The position numbers and the translations under genes were made by a program. Below, piece by piece: positions 24,486-33,437 of a stretch of DNA of 64,000 nucleotides; within the stretch, counting starts at the first letter, position 1; each line of letters begins with the position of its first letter. Source of the DNA: Streptomyces sp. NBC_01268. Lineage in GTDB: Bacteria; Actinomycetota; Actinomycetes; Streptomycetales; Streptomycetaceae. Where the stretch lies: NCBI RefSeq assembly GCF_036240795.1, contig NZ_CP108454.1, forward strand, positions 62,001 through 126,000, written 5' to 3'. Under the pieces are notes generated by a model. That model made no database searches. It saw nothing but the letters and a program-made list of their open reading frames with translations, and was not told the DNA's origin.

Positions 24486-27400
24486 TCAGGGGCCGTAGAA
24501 CCCGGCGACGTCGGCGATGAGGTCGATGCTGCCACTCCGGTTGTAGAAGGTGACCTTGCCGTCCTTCACCGGGACCACGACGAGGTTGGGGACGGTCTGC
24601 CCGGCGACGACGTTGAGGTTCGACGCGCTGGTGCGGGTCGTCCCGTACGGGTAGACGGAGACGAACGTCGACGAGGTCGGGTTCGTGGCCGTGACGTTCA
24701 GGACGACGGCCGTCACGCCCTCAGCGGGGACGCCGCCCCTGCCCGCGACGGTCAACGTGACGGTCTTGTCCGCGCCGACCTTCGGCGGGGGCCCGCCGAA
24801 TCCGTCGCGGGTGTCCATGAGGCGGGCCGGGGTCACCGGCTCGTACAGGGAGCCCGTGGTGCCGCTGGTGTAGTACCCGGCGACGTCGGCCAGCAGGTCG
24901 AGCGAGCCGTTGCGGTTGTAGAAGGTGACCTTGCCGTCCTTGACCGGGACCACGACGAGGTTCGGGACGGTCTGCCCGGCGACGACGTTGAGGTTCGACG
25001 CGCTGGTGCGGGTCGTCCCGTACGGGTAGACGGAGACGAAGGTCGATGCCGTCGGGTTCGTGGCCGTCACGTTCAGGACGACGGCGGTCACGCCCTCGGC
25101 GGGGACGCCGCCCTTGCCCGCGACGGTCAGGGTGACGGTCTTGCCGGCGCCGACCTTCGCCTTGGCGACGCCGGTGCCGTCGCGGGTGTCCATCAGCCGG
25201 GTCGGCGTCACCGGCTCGTACAGCGAGCCCTGGCCCGACAGCGTGTAGTACCCGGCGACATCGGCGAGGAGATCGACGCTTCCGCTGCGGTTGTAGAAGG
25301 TGACCTTGCCGTCCTTGACCGGGACCACGACGAGGTTGGGGACGGTCCGGCCGGCGACGACGTTGAGGTTCGACGCGCTGGTACGGACCGTTCCGGAGGG
25401 GTATGCCGAGACGAACGTCGACGCCGTGGCGTTGGTCGCCGTCACGTTCAGGACCACGGCCGAGACGCCCTTGGCGGGCACCCCGCCCCGGCCCGCGACG
25501 GTCAGGGTGACCGTCCTGTCTGCGCCGAGCTTCGCCTTCGCCACCCCGGTGCCATCACGGGTGTCCATCACCCGGGTCGGCGGCACCGGCTGGTAGCGTC
25601 CGGTGGCGAGGGTGGACTGCCCGCGGACCAGGACCGTGTCGCCGGTGCGGGTGAGCGCGGGGCCCACGCCGTCCGCCGGGGCGGCCGTCAGGGTCCAGTC
25701 GTACAGCCCGTCCGGCAGCGCGTTCCCGGCCGCGTCCTTGCCGTCCCAGGCGGGCTTCACCACGCCTCGGGCTTCACCACCGCTTAGCGTGCGCACGACC
25801 GTGCCCGCGCTGTCGCGCACGTCGACCTTCCAGGAGGCGGCGGGCTTGTTCAGCCACCACTTCGCGGTCCACGTCGGGTCCTTGGCCTTGCGGTCCACCT
25901 TTCCGCGCTCCTCGTCGAGGAGGCGCAGCGGTGAGGCGGGGACGCCGGTCGGCACGACGTGGATGTTCTGGTCCGCGTCCACGAGGCTCACGTGGCCGCC
26001 GAAGCGGTCGACCGTCCAGCCGTAGTCGGGCCGTGAGTCGGCCACGGTCCCGATCGCGCGGGTCGCGCCACCGCCGCGCAGCGGGGTGACGGAGACCGTG
26101 CCGCCCTTCTCGTGGGCGAGGTAGCCGTCGCCCAGGAGCGCGTTGGTGTGTGCGGGCAGGGAGATGTTCGCGAGGGTGTCGAGGTTCTTCACGCCGGAAC
26201 TCGTCGCGCACTTCCAGTACGCGAAGGAGCCCACGACCTGGAGCCCGGTGAGGTCACACCCGGCCAGCTTCACCGTGCGCTTCGTCGTGCTGGTGCGCAG
26301 ATCGACCGCGTCGACAATGCCGGTGGTGGTCGACTCGGCCCACAGGGTGTCGCCGTCGAGGGCGGTCCGGCGGTCGCCCAGGTCGTGGCTGAACACCGCA
26401 TTCGTGGTGTCGATGTCGCGGACCTCGCGCATCCGGGACGGCCCCGTCTGCGCCTCCGCGACGAACGAGACGTAGCGGCCCGAGACCTGGAAGTCGCGCC
26501 CGTACTCGAAGGGTTCGGCACCCGTCCAGCTGGCGTGGTCCATGTCCTGGCCCTCACCGATCGCGTACAGGCCGCCCGGGTACTTCTGGAGGACGATACG
26601 CCCGTCGCCGGTGGGGACCACGGGCACGCAGGCCGGAAGGCAGTGGCCCGGGATGAGAGCCTCGGGGTCAAACCCGAGATTGGTCTTGGGGCCCACGGCG
26701 AGCTCGCCGCTGACGGTGAGCCTCCTGCTGGTCACCCGCCCGTACATGTCGTCGAAGCCGTTGGCGTCGAGGCCGAAGTTCTCCGAGGCGTTCAGCTCGC
26801 CCTGGGCGACGGCGATCCGCCGGGTCTGGGCGATCATGCCCGGAGTGGCGTAGAGCCTGGTGAGGACCGGCGCCGAACCGTCCGCCGGGATCGCGGCCTT
26901 GTGGACGACACTCTGGTCGTCCGCGCCCGTGATCGTGGCCAGGACGCCGCCGTCCTGGGTGGGGACGACGTCGGCCGCGTCGAACGCCGGGCGGGGCTCG
27001 CCGCCGGAGAGCGGGTACAGCGCGTACACGTCGTTGCCGGACTGGACGTTCTTGGTCCGCACCAGGACGTCCTGGCCCACCAGCGCGGTCGGCGGCTCGG
27101 GCAGTGCGATGTCCGCCACGGGCTTGGTGAGGTCGCCGGCCAGGTCCCAGAGGCTCAGCCGGTGTGCCTGCCAGTCGTACGTGTAGGCGCGCATCCCCGA
27201 GACACCGGGCGGGCTGACGCTGTCGACGTACGGGATCGATGTGGGTCTGACCGCCGCGTTCGGGTCGTCGAGGGCGACCCAGCCGACGAGGGTCTTGCCG
27301 TTCAGGGAGTACGCGACGAAGAAGCCCCGGCCGTTGCCCTGCCAGTCGCCCATCCGCGGCAGGGGGGAGCTCCAGGCGGAGCCGGCCGGGGCGACCGCCT

Positions 27401-27908
27401 TCACGTCCTTCTGGACGCCGTTCTCGACCGACAGGACGTGTACGGCCTTGTCCTCGCCGTTGGTGAGGACCTTGCCGCCCTGGACGCCCGCGAAGCGCTG
27501 CCGCTGCGGGATCGTCACGGTCCGCCCGGGCCCGGTGGGCCCGTCCTGGAGGACGACCCTGTCGTCGTACTGGCGCGCGATGACGTCACCGTCACCGCCG
27601 TGCATTGTGTACGTGCGGTCGGCGGCGAACCGGGTGGGCTTCCCGCCCGCGTACGGCACCCAGGCGTAGCCGCCGGAGTCCTCGTGCATGAAGCCGGTGG
27701 TGCCGGCGAAGCGGAGCAGGCCCTGGCCCGGGTGGCGCTCCGCCGGAATGGTCAGCGGCGCCTGTGCGGCGGGTGCCTCCGCCGCGACCGCCGTCCCCCC
27801 GGCGAGCGGTGCGAGCGAGGCGACGGCCGCCGTCACGGCGACCGCGGTCGCCGTCAGACGTCTGCCGCCGGTGTTCCTTCGGGACCGGCTTGATCGTGTG
27901 TCGCGCAC
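24486..27908 (-). CDS. secreted beta-propeller protein with FlgD-like Ig and three tandem C-terminal repeats
   Basis: A 1,140-aa exported protein. The GTG at 27,908 is fixed by the strong site GAGGGGGG five bases upstream. A signal peptide covers about residues 1-40 (AVTAAVASLAPLAGGTAVAAE). A beta-rich region with propeller-like strands follows (about 45-670; DTLWAES, GYLAHEKGGTVSVTPL), then a FlgD-type Ig domain (about 690-760; WKVDVRDSAGTVVRTLSGGE, DGLYDWTL). The C-terminus has three 125-residue repeats containing MDTRDGTGVAKAK, VVLNVTATN, SNLNVVAG and ADVAGYYT, a module common on actinobacterial surface or secreted hydrolases. No catalytic motif is seen. A role as adhesin or wall-associated protein is inferred. 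Confidence 0.8.
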   Translation of the reverse strand: MRDTRSSRSRRNTGGRRLTATAVAVTAAVASLAPLAGGTAVAAEAPAAQAPLTIPAERHPGQGLLRFAGTTGFMHEDSGGYAWVPYAGGKPTRFAADRTYTMHGGDGDVIARQYDDRVVLQDGPTGPGRTVTIPQRQRFAGVQGGKVLTNGEDKAVHVLSVENGVQKDVKAVAPAGSAWSSPLPRMGDWQGNGRGFFVAYSLNGKTLVGWVALDDPNAAVRPTSIPYVDSVSPPGVSGMRAYTYDWQAHRLSLWDLAGDLTKPVADIALPEPPTALVGQDVLVRTKNVQSGNDVYALYPLSGGEPRPAFDAADVVPTQDGGVLATITGADDQSVVHKAAIPADGSAPVLTRLYATPGMIAQTRRIAVAQGELNASENFGLDANGFDDMYGRVTSRRLTVSGELAVGPKTNLGFDPEALIPGHCLPACVPVVPTGDGRIVLQKYPGGLYAIGEGQDMDHASWTGAEPFEYGRDFQVSGRYVSFVAEAQTGPSRMREVRDIDTTNAVFSHDLGDRRTALDGDTLWAESTTTGIVDAVDLRTSTTKRTVKLAGCDLTGLQVVGSFAYWKCATSSGVKNLDTLANISLPAHTNALLGDGYLAHEKGGTVSVTPLRGGGATRAIGTVADSRPDYGWTVDRFGGHVSLVDADQNIHVVPTGVPASPLRLLDEERGKVDRKAKDPTWTAKWWLNKPAASWKVDVRDSAGTVVRTLSGGEARGVVKPAWDGKDAAGNALPDGLYDWTLTAAPADGVGPALTRTGDTVLVRGQSTLATGRYQPVPPTRVMDTRDGTGVAKAKLGADRTVTLTVAGRGGVPAKGVSAVVLNVTATNATASTFVSAYPSGTVRTSASNLNVVAGRTVPNLVVVPVKDGKVTFYNRSGSVDLLADVAGYYTLSGQGSLYEPVTPTRLMDTRDGTGVAKAKVGAGKTVTLTVAGKGGVPAEGVTAVVLNVTATNPTASTFVSVYPYGTTRTSASNLNVVAGQTVPNLVVVPVKDGKVTFYNRNGSLDLLADVAGYYTSGTTGSLYEPVTPARLMDTRDGFGGPPPKVGADKTVTLTVAGRGGVPAEGVTAVVLNVTATNPTSSTFVSVYPYGTTRTSASNLNVVAGQTVPNLVVVPVKDGKVTFYNRSGSIDLIADVAGFYGP
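24489..25613 (-). repeat. three tandem 375-bp coding repeats
   Basis: The block TTGTAGAAGGTGACCTTGCC recurs at 24,541, 24,916 and 25,291, giving an exact period of 375 bp (125 codons). The two downstream units are nearly identical over long runs, so they are open to recombination that changes copy number. Confidence 0.95.
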
Positions 27909-28456
27909 AGTGTCCCCCCTCAGAGTCACTAGTAGTTCACGTGTCAACCTCCTGAGGTTAAAAGCTTCCCCTCCTTCGAAACGTTCATGATCGTCACAAT
28001 CTCGTCCCTGTTCGTCACGGGTCTGTGACAACGCCCCCATCTCACCGCATCGGCCCACTGACCACCTCAGATGACGTGGCACCCCGTGGCCACCGAGACC
28101 ACTCACCAGCCGACGCTGCGGCCGCCCCAGGGATCCGCGACGCCGACCTACTGCGGAAGGCGCCGGTCGACGATGACGGCGTGGCCGACCGGATCGGGCC
28201 GGCGCCCGAGAAGCGCGTCCGCCCTCGAAGAGCCCCGTGCGCGCACCCCCGGCCGGGAGCTCGCGCCAACGGCTGTACCGATGTCCTCCGAGGCGGTGAT
28301 ACGAATCCCGCGCCGTCAATGACGATCAGCTCCAGTCAAAGAAGATCATGTTGAGTCACAATCACGCATGTGATGAATCGTCAAAAGAGCTGTGAATAGC
28401 ATGAGTTGCAACCAGATCGACAGGATTCGGTCACTTCCCTCCGAGAGGTGTCACCC
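27909..28456. promoter_or_regulatory. divergent promoter region between two secreted-protein genes
   Basis: This 548-base gap is AT-richer at both edges. Near the minus-strand gene, AACCTCCTGAGGTT (27,946-27,959) is a perfect palindrome except for its two central bases. Near the plus-strand gene lies the symmetric ATCACGCATGTGAT (28,361-28,374) among several GTCA/TCAC repeats. The middle (about 28,060-28,300) is GC-rich, and I see no gene in it. A shared regulator of the two secreted proteins is plausible. Confidence 0.45.
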
Positions 28457-30307
28457 ATGCCACTGGCCTTCCACAGCAGCACCAGGCCCGACGGGCGGCT
28501 GCACCGCCTGCGGCGCGGTGCGGCGGCAGCGCTGACGACTGCGGTCCTCGGCTCAACTGCCGCGGTGCTGCCGGTTGGGCCCGCGCACGCGGCCGGCCCG
28601 GGACAGCTGATCTACGTCGCCGACCAGGGCTCGAACTCCGTCGCCGCCGTCGATTCGGCGACCGGGGCGACGGTCGCCACCATCCCGGTCGGCACCCAGC
28701 CGGTCAACGTGGCGCTCACCCGGGACGGCTCACAGGCGTGGGTCGTCAACAGCGGCAGCGACTCCGTCTCGGTGATCGACACCGCCACCAATTCCGTCTT
28801 CGCCACCATCGCCGTAGCCGACGCCCCAGGGTCGATGTCCGTCTCGCCGGACGGCGCACGGGTCTACGTGGCCCACACCGGCCCTGCCGGAATCGAGGTG
28901 ATCGACACCTCCTCCCTGACGGTCTTCACCACCGTCCCGGTCGGCACGTACACGTCCGGGCTCGGGCTGTCCCCGAACGGGAGCCGCCTCTACGTCAGCG
29001 ACTTCAGCAGCGGCGCGGTGTCGGTAGTCGACACCGCGACCCTGACCGTCACCGCCAGTGTCCCGACCAACGACCCGGCCGGGATCGCCGTCAGCCCCGA
29101 CGGCGCGCACGTCTACGTCGCCAACTACAACGACAGGGCCGTCACGGTGATCGACGGCGCCACCAACACGGTCACGGCGACCGTGCCGGTCGGCCAGGTG
29201 CCGTATGGCGTCGCCGTCGCGCCGGACGGCGGAACCGTCTACGTCGGCAACCGGCTGGGCAACTCGGTCTCCGTCATCGACACCGCGACCAACACGGTGA
29301 CCACCACCATCGGTGTCGGCGCCGGGCCGCAAGCCGTCCTGGCGGACCCAGACGGCACCCGCGTGTACGTCGCCAACACCTTCACCGACACCATGACCGT
29401 GATCGACACCGCGACGCTCACCGTCACCGCCACCGTCCCCGCCGGATCCCGCCCGTACGGCCTGGCGATGGGCAAGGCCGTCCTGCCCGCGGTGACCGCC
29501 CTGGCCCCTGACAACGGCCCGACCGCCGGCGGCACCACCGTCACCCTGACCGGCAGCAACCTCACCGGCACCACCGCCGTCACCTTCGACGGCACCCCGG
29601 CGGCCAACCTCACCGTGGTGAACGACTCGACCGTCACCGCCACCGCTCCGGCGCACACCGCCGGCACCATCGACGTGACGCTCACCTCCGCCGGCCACAC
29701 CGCGGCTGCCGGGCAGTACACCTACGAAGTCCCCGCGCCCGCGATCACCCACATCGCCCCCGCCAACGGGCCCGTCGCCGGCGGCACTGCGGTCACCATC
29801 ACCGGCAGCAACCTCGGCGGCGCCACCGCCGTCGCCTTCGGTGCCGTGCCCGCCGCCTCGTTCACCGTCGTCGACGACACCAAGATCACCGTTACCGCGC
29901 CCGCCGCCCCCGCGGCCGGGCCGGTCGATGTCACCGTGACCACCCCCGGCGGCAGCAGCGCCCCGGCGGCGGTCGGCCGGTACACCTACAGCAAGGACAC
30001 GACCAAACTCACTGCGAAGCCGCTGCTGCTGTCCATCGCCCCCGGCCAGCTGACGGTCAACCTCAACCTGTCGGCCACCCTCACCGACACCACCACCGGC
30101 AAGCCCGTCGCCGGCGCCACCATCACCTTCACCGTCGGCACCACCACCGTGTGCACCGCCGTCACCACCGCGGCCGGCACCGCCACCTGCACCGGCCCGT
30201 GTCCCGTCGTCGCCGTCCTGCTGAACCTCGGCTACACCGCGACCTACACCGGCTCCCCGGCCCTGGCACCCACCAGCGCAACCGCCGGCCTGGTCCGCCT
30301 CGGCTGA
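28457..30307 (+). CDS. secreted YVTN beta-propeller protein with IPT/TIG domains
   Basis: A 616-aa exported protein; ATG 28,457 follows GAGAGGTG. A signal peptide covers residues 1-47 (AAVLPVGPAHAAG). About seven YVTN repeats (residues 50-335) follow, each with an IYVADQGSNSV or VYVANYNDRAVTVID type strand plus TVTATVPVG, forming a propeller like archaeal surface-layer and nitrite-reductase-like proteins. Two IPT/TIG immunoglobulin-like domains (about 340-430 and 430-515; PTAGGTTVTLTGSNL, PVAGGTAVTITGSNL) and a final Ig-like domain (GKPVAGATITFTVG) complete it. Likely a surface-binding protein. It is divergent from the other large secreted repeat protein. Confidence 0.85.
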   Translation: MPLAFHSSTRPDGRLHRLRRGAAAALTTAVLGSTAAVLPVGPAHAAGPGQLIYVADQGSNSVAAVDSATGATVATIPVGTQPVNVALTRDGSQAWVVNSGSDSVSVIDTATNSVFATIAVADAPGSMSVSPDGARVYVAHTGPAGIEVIDTSSLTVFTTVPVGTYTSGLGLSPNGSRLYVSDFSSGAVSVVDTATLTVTASVPTNDPAGIAVSPDGAHVYVANYNDRAVTVIDGATNTVTATVPVGQVPYGVAVAPDGGTVYVGNRLGNSVSVIDTATNTVTTTIGVGAGPQAVLADPDGTRVYVANTFTDTMTVIDTATLTVTATVPAGSRPYGLAMGKAVLPAVTALAPDNGPTAGGTTVTLTGSNLTGTTAVTFDGTPAANLTVVNDSTVTATAPAHTAGTIDVTLTSAGHTAAAGQYTYEVPAPAITHIAPANGPVAGGTAVTITGSNLGGATAVAFGAVPAASFTVVDDTKITVTAPAAPAAGPVDVTVTTPGGSSAPAAVGRYTYSKDTTKLTAKPLLLSIAPGQLTVNLNLSATLTDTTTGKPVAGATITFTVGTTTVCTAVTTAAGTATCTGPCPVVAVLLNLGYTATYTGSPALAPTSATAGLVRLG

Positions 30308-30832
30308 CCCGACACGGCACCGACAGCCACGCGCAGGCGGCCGGCCCGAGAACACGCCGATCGGCTCAATGCAGCTCAGGGCGCCACCTTCACTCTCCGC
30401 CTCCACGTAGAGGCGCGCCGACCTCGCCAGATCGCTGTCGCGCAACCTGGATGCCATGCGTCCAGCACGTCGAAATCGTGCCGACTGCAGTCGAACTCGG
30501 AAGGAACCGGTGTACGGCGTTGGCTACGAGACCGTGCGGCGGGCGTCGGCAATCGGCCTTGTCGGAACCGTGCAGGAAGGAGGTCGCGGGCGCCACATCT
30601 GAACCACCCCTACGGGCCGTGGTCACACGTGTGGGGCCGATGGTCCCCACGGCCCCTCGCCGACGCGGAACCCACCCTGGTGACCCAGGCCGTTCGACAG
30701 CCTCCGCTAGTCCTGGAGACCCTGGGCGACACCACCCTCGAGTGACGCCCGTCTACCCGGCGCCGGAGCACGCGCTGGGGCCCGCCCCGCAACAGAAGCG
30801 GGACGGGCCCCAGAACTCCCAGGGGGAAACGC
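30308..30832. other. no gene seen; ends in a terminator hairpin
   Basis: Frames on both strands lack ribosome sites and recognisable content. The right end carries the hairpin at 30,776-30,812 that serves the small minus-strand gene. Confidence 0.5.
30776..30812 (-). terminator. hairpin after the small hydrophobic-protein gene
   Basis: TGGGGCCCG pairs with CGGGCCCCA and an inner CCCGC/GCGGG adds to the stem, with one bulged base per side. It begins 21 bases beyond the stop of the gene at 30,833-30,994. Confidence 0.75.
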
Positions 30833-30994
30833 CTACCAGCGGTACCAGCGGCCCGTGCTCCCCTTGGGTCGGGCCACGAAACCGATCAGCCACAGGACGA
30901 GCACGATCACGGCGATCCACCAAAGCGCCTTGACAGCGAAGCCGACGCCGAAGAGCAGCAGAGCGAGCAGGAGAACCAGCAGCAGGGGGACCAT
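30833..30994 (-). CDS. small hydrophobic membrane protein (53 aa)
   Basis: The minus strand from ATG 30,994 encodes 53 residues with two hydrophobic helices (PLLLVLLLALLLFGVGF and WWIAVIVLVLWLIGFV) and a short basic Trp/Tyr-rich tail (STGRWYRW). GGAGG sits nine bases upstream of the start. This is a frequent streptomycete type of small membrane protein; its role is unknown. It is followed by a terminator hairpin, so it is a unit of its own. Confidence 0.8.
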   Translation of the reverse strand: MVPLLLVLLLALLLFGVGFAVKALWWIAVIVLVLWLIGFVARPKGSTGRWYRW

Positions 30995-31114
30995 GTGTGT
31001 CGACCTCCGGAATAGCAGGGACGGACGGTGCGCACGAACGACATGCGCGAACGGGCGGACGAGCCTCCGGGAAGGGGTGGGGCGCCCTCCGGGGGCGGAG
31101 GCGGCTTCCGCGCC

Positions 31115-31519
31115 TCAGGCGCGGCCGCCCAAGAGCAAGGTCAGCGGGCCGCGGCGACGCCGCCCCGCCCGCCGTCCCCACGCGTACGCACCGGCGACGG
31201 CGGCCGTCGTCCCCACGGCGGCGGCCCCGGTCGCCGTCTTGTGCGAGCGCACCACGGTCCACATCGCGCCCCCGCTGCCGCGCGCCACGTACGCGGCCGT
31301 ACGGGCCTTCTCGGCGAACGGGGCGGGAAGGACACGCAGCGCCCCCGTGGCCGCCCGGTCGGACGTCTCCGCCGTCCCCGGGCCTGACTCTCCCGCCCGT
31401 ACGGCGGCTCCGGCCGCGTCCGACGGACCCGTGCCGTCCGACGGACCCGTGCCGTCTGTCGCCGCGGGCTCGTCACTCCAGCGGGAGGGGTTGCGGTCGT
31501 TGTTCTGCGAAGCACTCAT
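31115..31519 (-). CDS. small hypothetical protein with one membrane segment (134 aa)
   Basis: From ATG 31,519 the protein starts with a polar Ser/Asp/Thr-rich region including a twice-repeated DGTGPSD unit. A helical part (LPAPFAEKARTAAYVARG) and one hydrophobic segment (TGAAAVGTTAAVAGAYAWG) precede a strongly basic end (RRAGRRRRG). No family is recognised. The start lacks a clear ribosome site. Divergent from the glutamate-synthase-like gene. Confidence 0.55.
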   Translation of the reverse strand: MSASQNNDRNPSRWSDEPAATDGTGPSDGTGPSDAAGAAVRAGESGPGTAETSDRAATGALRVLPAPFAEKARTAAYVARGSGGAMWTVVRSHKTATGAAAVGTTAAVAGAYAWGRRAGRRRRGPLTLLLGGRA

Positions 31520-31660
31520 GTGGGTCGTGTAGCCGGGTCCGCCCGGCGCAAACCCGCCCTCGTCGCGCCGCGCCGGATTCACCCCTCCCCGGCCGGCCGG
31601 ACCACGGGCGCCCTCGCAGCGGCGGGCGTGACATCCCCGATCGGGGACAGGCGGCGTTGC

Positions 31661-33280
31661 ATGGTGACGATTCTGCTCGCGGCCTTCCCGGCCCTGACCG
31701 CGCTCGCCGCCGGCCTCCTGGCCGCCCTGGTGTCCCCGTGGTGGTGGTGCGCGGCCGGCCCCGCCCTGCTGCTCGCCGCGGTGGCGGCGTACGACCTGCT
31801 CCAGCGCCGCCACTCGGTCCTGCGCAACTACCCGGTCCTGGGACACCTGAGGTTCGCGATGGAGGCGCTCCGGCCCGAGGTGCAGCAGTACTTCGTGGAG
31901 CGGAACGTCGACGGCGCGCCCTTCGACCGGGACACCCGCTCCATCGTCTACGAGCGGGCCAAGGGAACCGACGCCGAGGACCCCTTCGGCACGGAGCTGG
32001 AGCTGGACCGCCCGGGCACCGACTACCTCGTGCCCTCCATGGCCCCGCGCCCGGTCCCGACCGAGCCGCCCCGGGTCCGGATCGGCGGGCCCGCCTGCAC
32101 CAAGCCGTACGACATGGCCCTGCTCAACGTTTCGGCGATGAGCTTCGGCGCCCTGTCGGACCGCGCCGTGCGTGCCCTGAACGAGGGCGCCCGCCGGGGC
32201 GGCTTCGCCCATGACACCGGTGAGGGCGGGATATCGGAGCACCACCTCGCCCCAGGCGGGGACCTGGTCTGGGAGATCGGGACGGGGTACTTCGGCTGCC
32301 GGACCGAGGACGGCGACTTCGACCCGCGGAGGTTCGCCGAGAAGGCCGCCCTCGACCAGGTCGCCTGCGTGCTGCTGAAGATCAGCCAGGGAGCCAAACC
32401 CGGCATCGGGGGAGTGCTGCCCGGCCCCAAGGTCGGCCGGGAGATCGCCTCGGTCCGGGGCGTCCCGGAGGGTCGTACGGTGATCTCACCGCCGTACCAC
32501 CGCGTCTACCGGACTCCCCGGGAACTCGTGCGCTTCCTGGACCGGATGCGCGACCTCGCCGGCGGCAAGCCCGTCGGGTTCAAGCTGTGCGTCGGCTCGC
32601 GACGCGAGTTCCTCGCCGTCTGCAAAGCCATGCTGGAGGAGGACGTCACCCCCGACTTCATCGTCGTCGACGGGGCCGAAGGCGGCACCGGCGCCGCGCC
32701 GCTGGAGTTCGCGGACTCCGTCGGACTCCCGCTCACCGAGGGCCTGACGACGGTCCACCGGGCCCTCGTCGGCGTCGGGCTCCGCGACCGGATCCGTATC
32801 GGCGCCTCCGGAAAGATCGCCACCGGCGGCGACATCGTCAAGCGGCTCATCCAGGGGGCCGACTACACCAACTCCGCCCGGGCCATGATGTTCGCCCTCG
32901 GCTGCATCCAGGCACAGCGCTGCCACACCAACACCTGCCCCGTCGGCGTCGCCACACAGGACCCCCGACGGGCCCGGGCCCTGGATGTCGAGGACAAGGC
33001 TCGGCGTGTCCAGCGCTTCCAGGAGGCGACCGTCAAGAGCGCCCTGCAGATCATGGCCGCCATGGGCGCCGACGGCCCCGTCGAACTGACGCCCGGGATG
33101 CTCCTGAGCCGGGTCGGACCGGACGACGTCCGATCCCATGCGGAGGTGTACGAGCCGCTCACCCCGGGACAGTTGCTCACGTCGGCCGGGTCCGGGGATC
33201 CCGGCACCTCCGGATCGCTCCCGGATTCCTGGGCACGCGACTGGAAGGCGGCTCACCCGGACCGGTTCGCCCTCCGGTGA
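31661..33280 (+). CDS. FMN-binding glutamate synthase family protein
   Basis: A 539-aa protein resembling the FMN/Fe-S synthase domain of glutamate synthase, without the glutaminase domain. One or two membrane helices (residues about 3-45) precede the core. Core motifs: LNVSAMSFGALSDRAV, EGGISEHH, KISQGAKPGIGG, FIVVDGAEGGTGAAPLEF and IGASGKIATGGD. The cysteine cluster CIQAQRCHTNTCPVGVATQ (about residues 415-435) fits a 3Fe-4S site. The substrate and electron partner are not clear; the membrane anchor suggests a redox role other than bulk ammonia assimilation. It is upstream of a PoxB-type gene in the same direction, 157 bases apart. Confidence 0.85.
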   Translation: MVTILLAAFPALTALAAGLLAALVSPWWWCAAGPALLLAAVAAYDLLQRRHSVLRNYPVLGHLRFAMEALRPEVQQYFVERNVDGAPFDRDTRSIVYERAKGTDAEDPFGTELELDRPGTDYLVPSMAPRPVPTEPPRVRIGGPACTKPYDMALLNVSAMSFGALSDRAVRALNEGARRGGFAHDTGEGGISEHHLAPGGDLVWEIGTGYFGCRTEDGDFDPRRFAEKAALDQVACVLLKISQGAKPGIGGVLPGPKVGREIASVRGVPEGRTVISPPYHRVYRTPRELVRFLDRMRDLAGGKPVGFKLCVGSRREFLAVCKAMLEEDVTPDFIVVDGAEGGTGAAPLEFADSVGLPLTEGLTTVHRALVGVGLRDRIRIGASGKIATGGDIVKRLIQGADYTNSARAMMFALGCIQAQRCHTNTCPVGVATQDPRRARALDVEDKARRVQRFQEATVKSALQIMAAMGADGPVELTPGMLLSRVGPDDVRSHAEVYEPLTPGQLLTSAGSGDPGTSGSLPDSWARDWKAAHPDRFALR

Positions 33281-33310
33281 CCCGGTCGGTCGGCGTTCCC
33301 TCCTCCGTAC

Positions 33311-33375
33311 CTCCCCCCTCCCTCCGTCCGTTCCTCCCCCCTCCCTCCGTCCGTTCCTCCCCCGTCCCTCCGTTC
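33311..33375 (+). repeat. 23-bp pyrimidine-rich tandem repeat
   Basis: The unit starting CTCCCCCCTCCCTCCGTCCG (full unit 23 bases) occurs at 33,311-33,333 and 33,334-33,356, with a partial third copy to 33,375. The strand is almost pure C/T. It lies between the GltB-like and PoxB-like genes, just before the ribosome site of the latter. Confidence 0.85.
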
Positions 33376-33437
33376 CTTCTGCTCTCGTGCCCTCTCGGCC
33401 TCGACAGCCGACGTTCCTTCTCGACAAGGGAGACCTC

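Noticed and set aside
27909..28319. Upstream extension of the minus-strand propeller-protein frame to 28,319
   Set aside because: The extension has non-protein composition, and GAGGGGGG five bases before GTG 27,908 followed by a signal peptide fixes the start.
33311..33375. Pyrimidine repeats as a CRISPR array
   Set aside because: The units abut with no spacers and the sequence is a simple C/T repeat.
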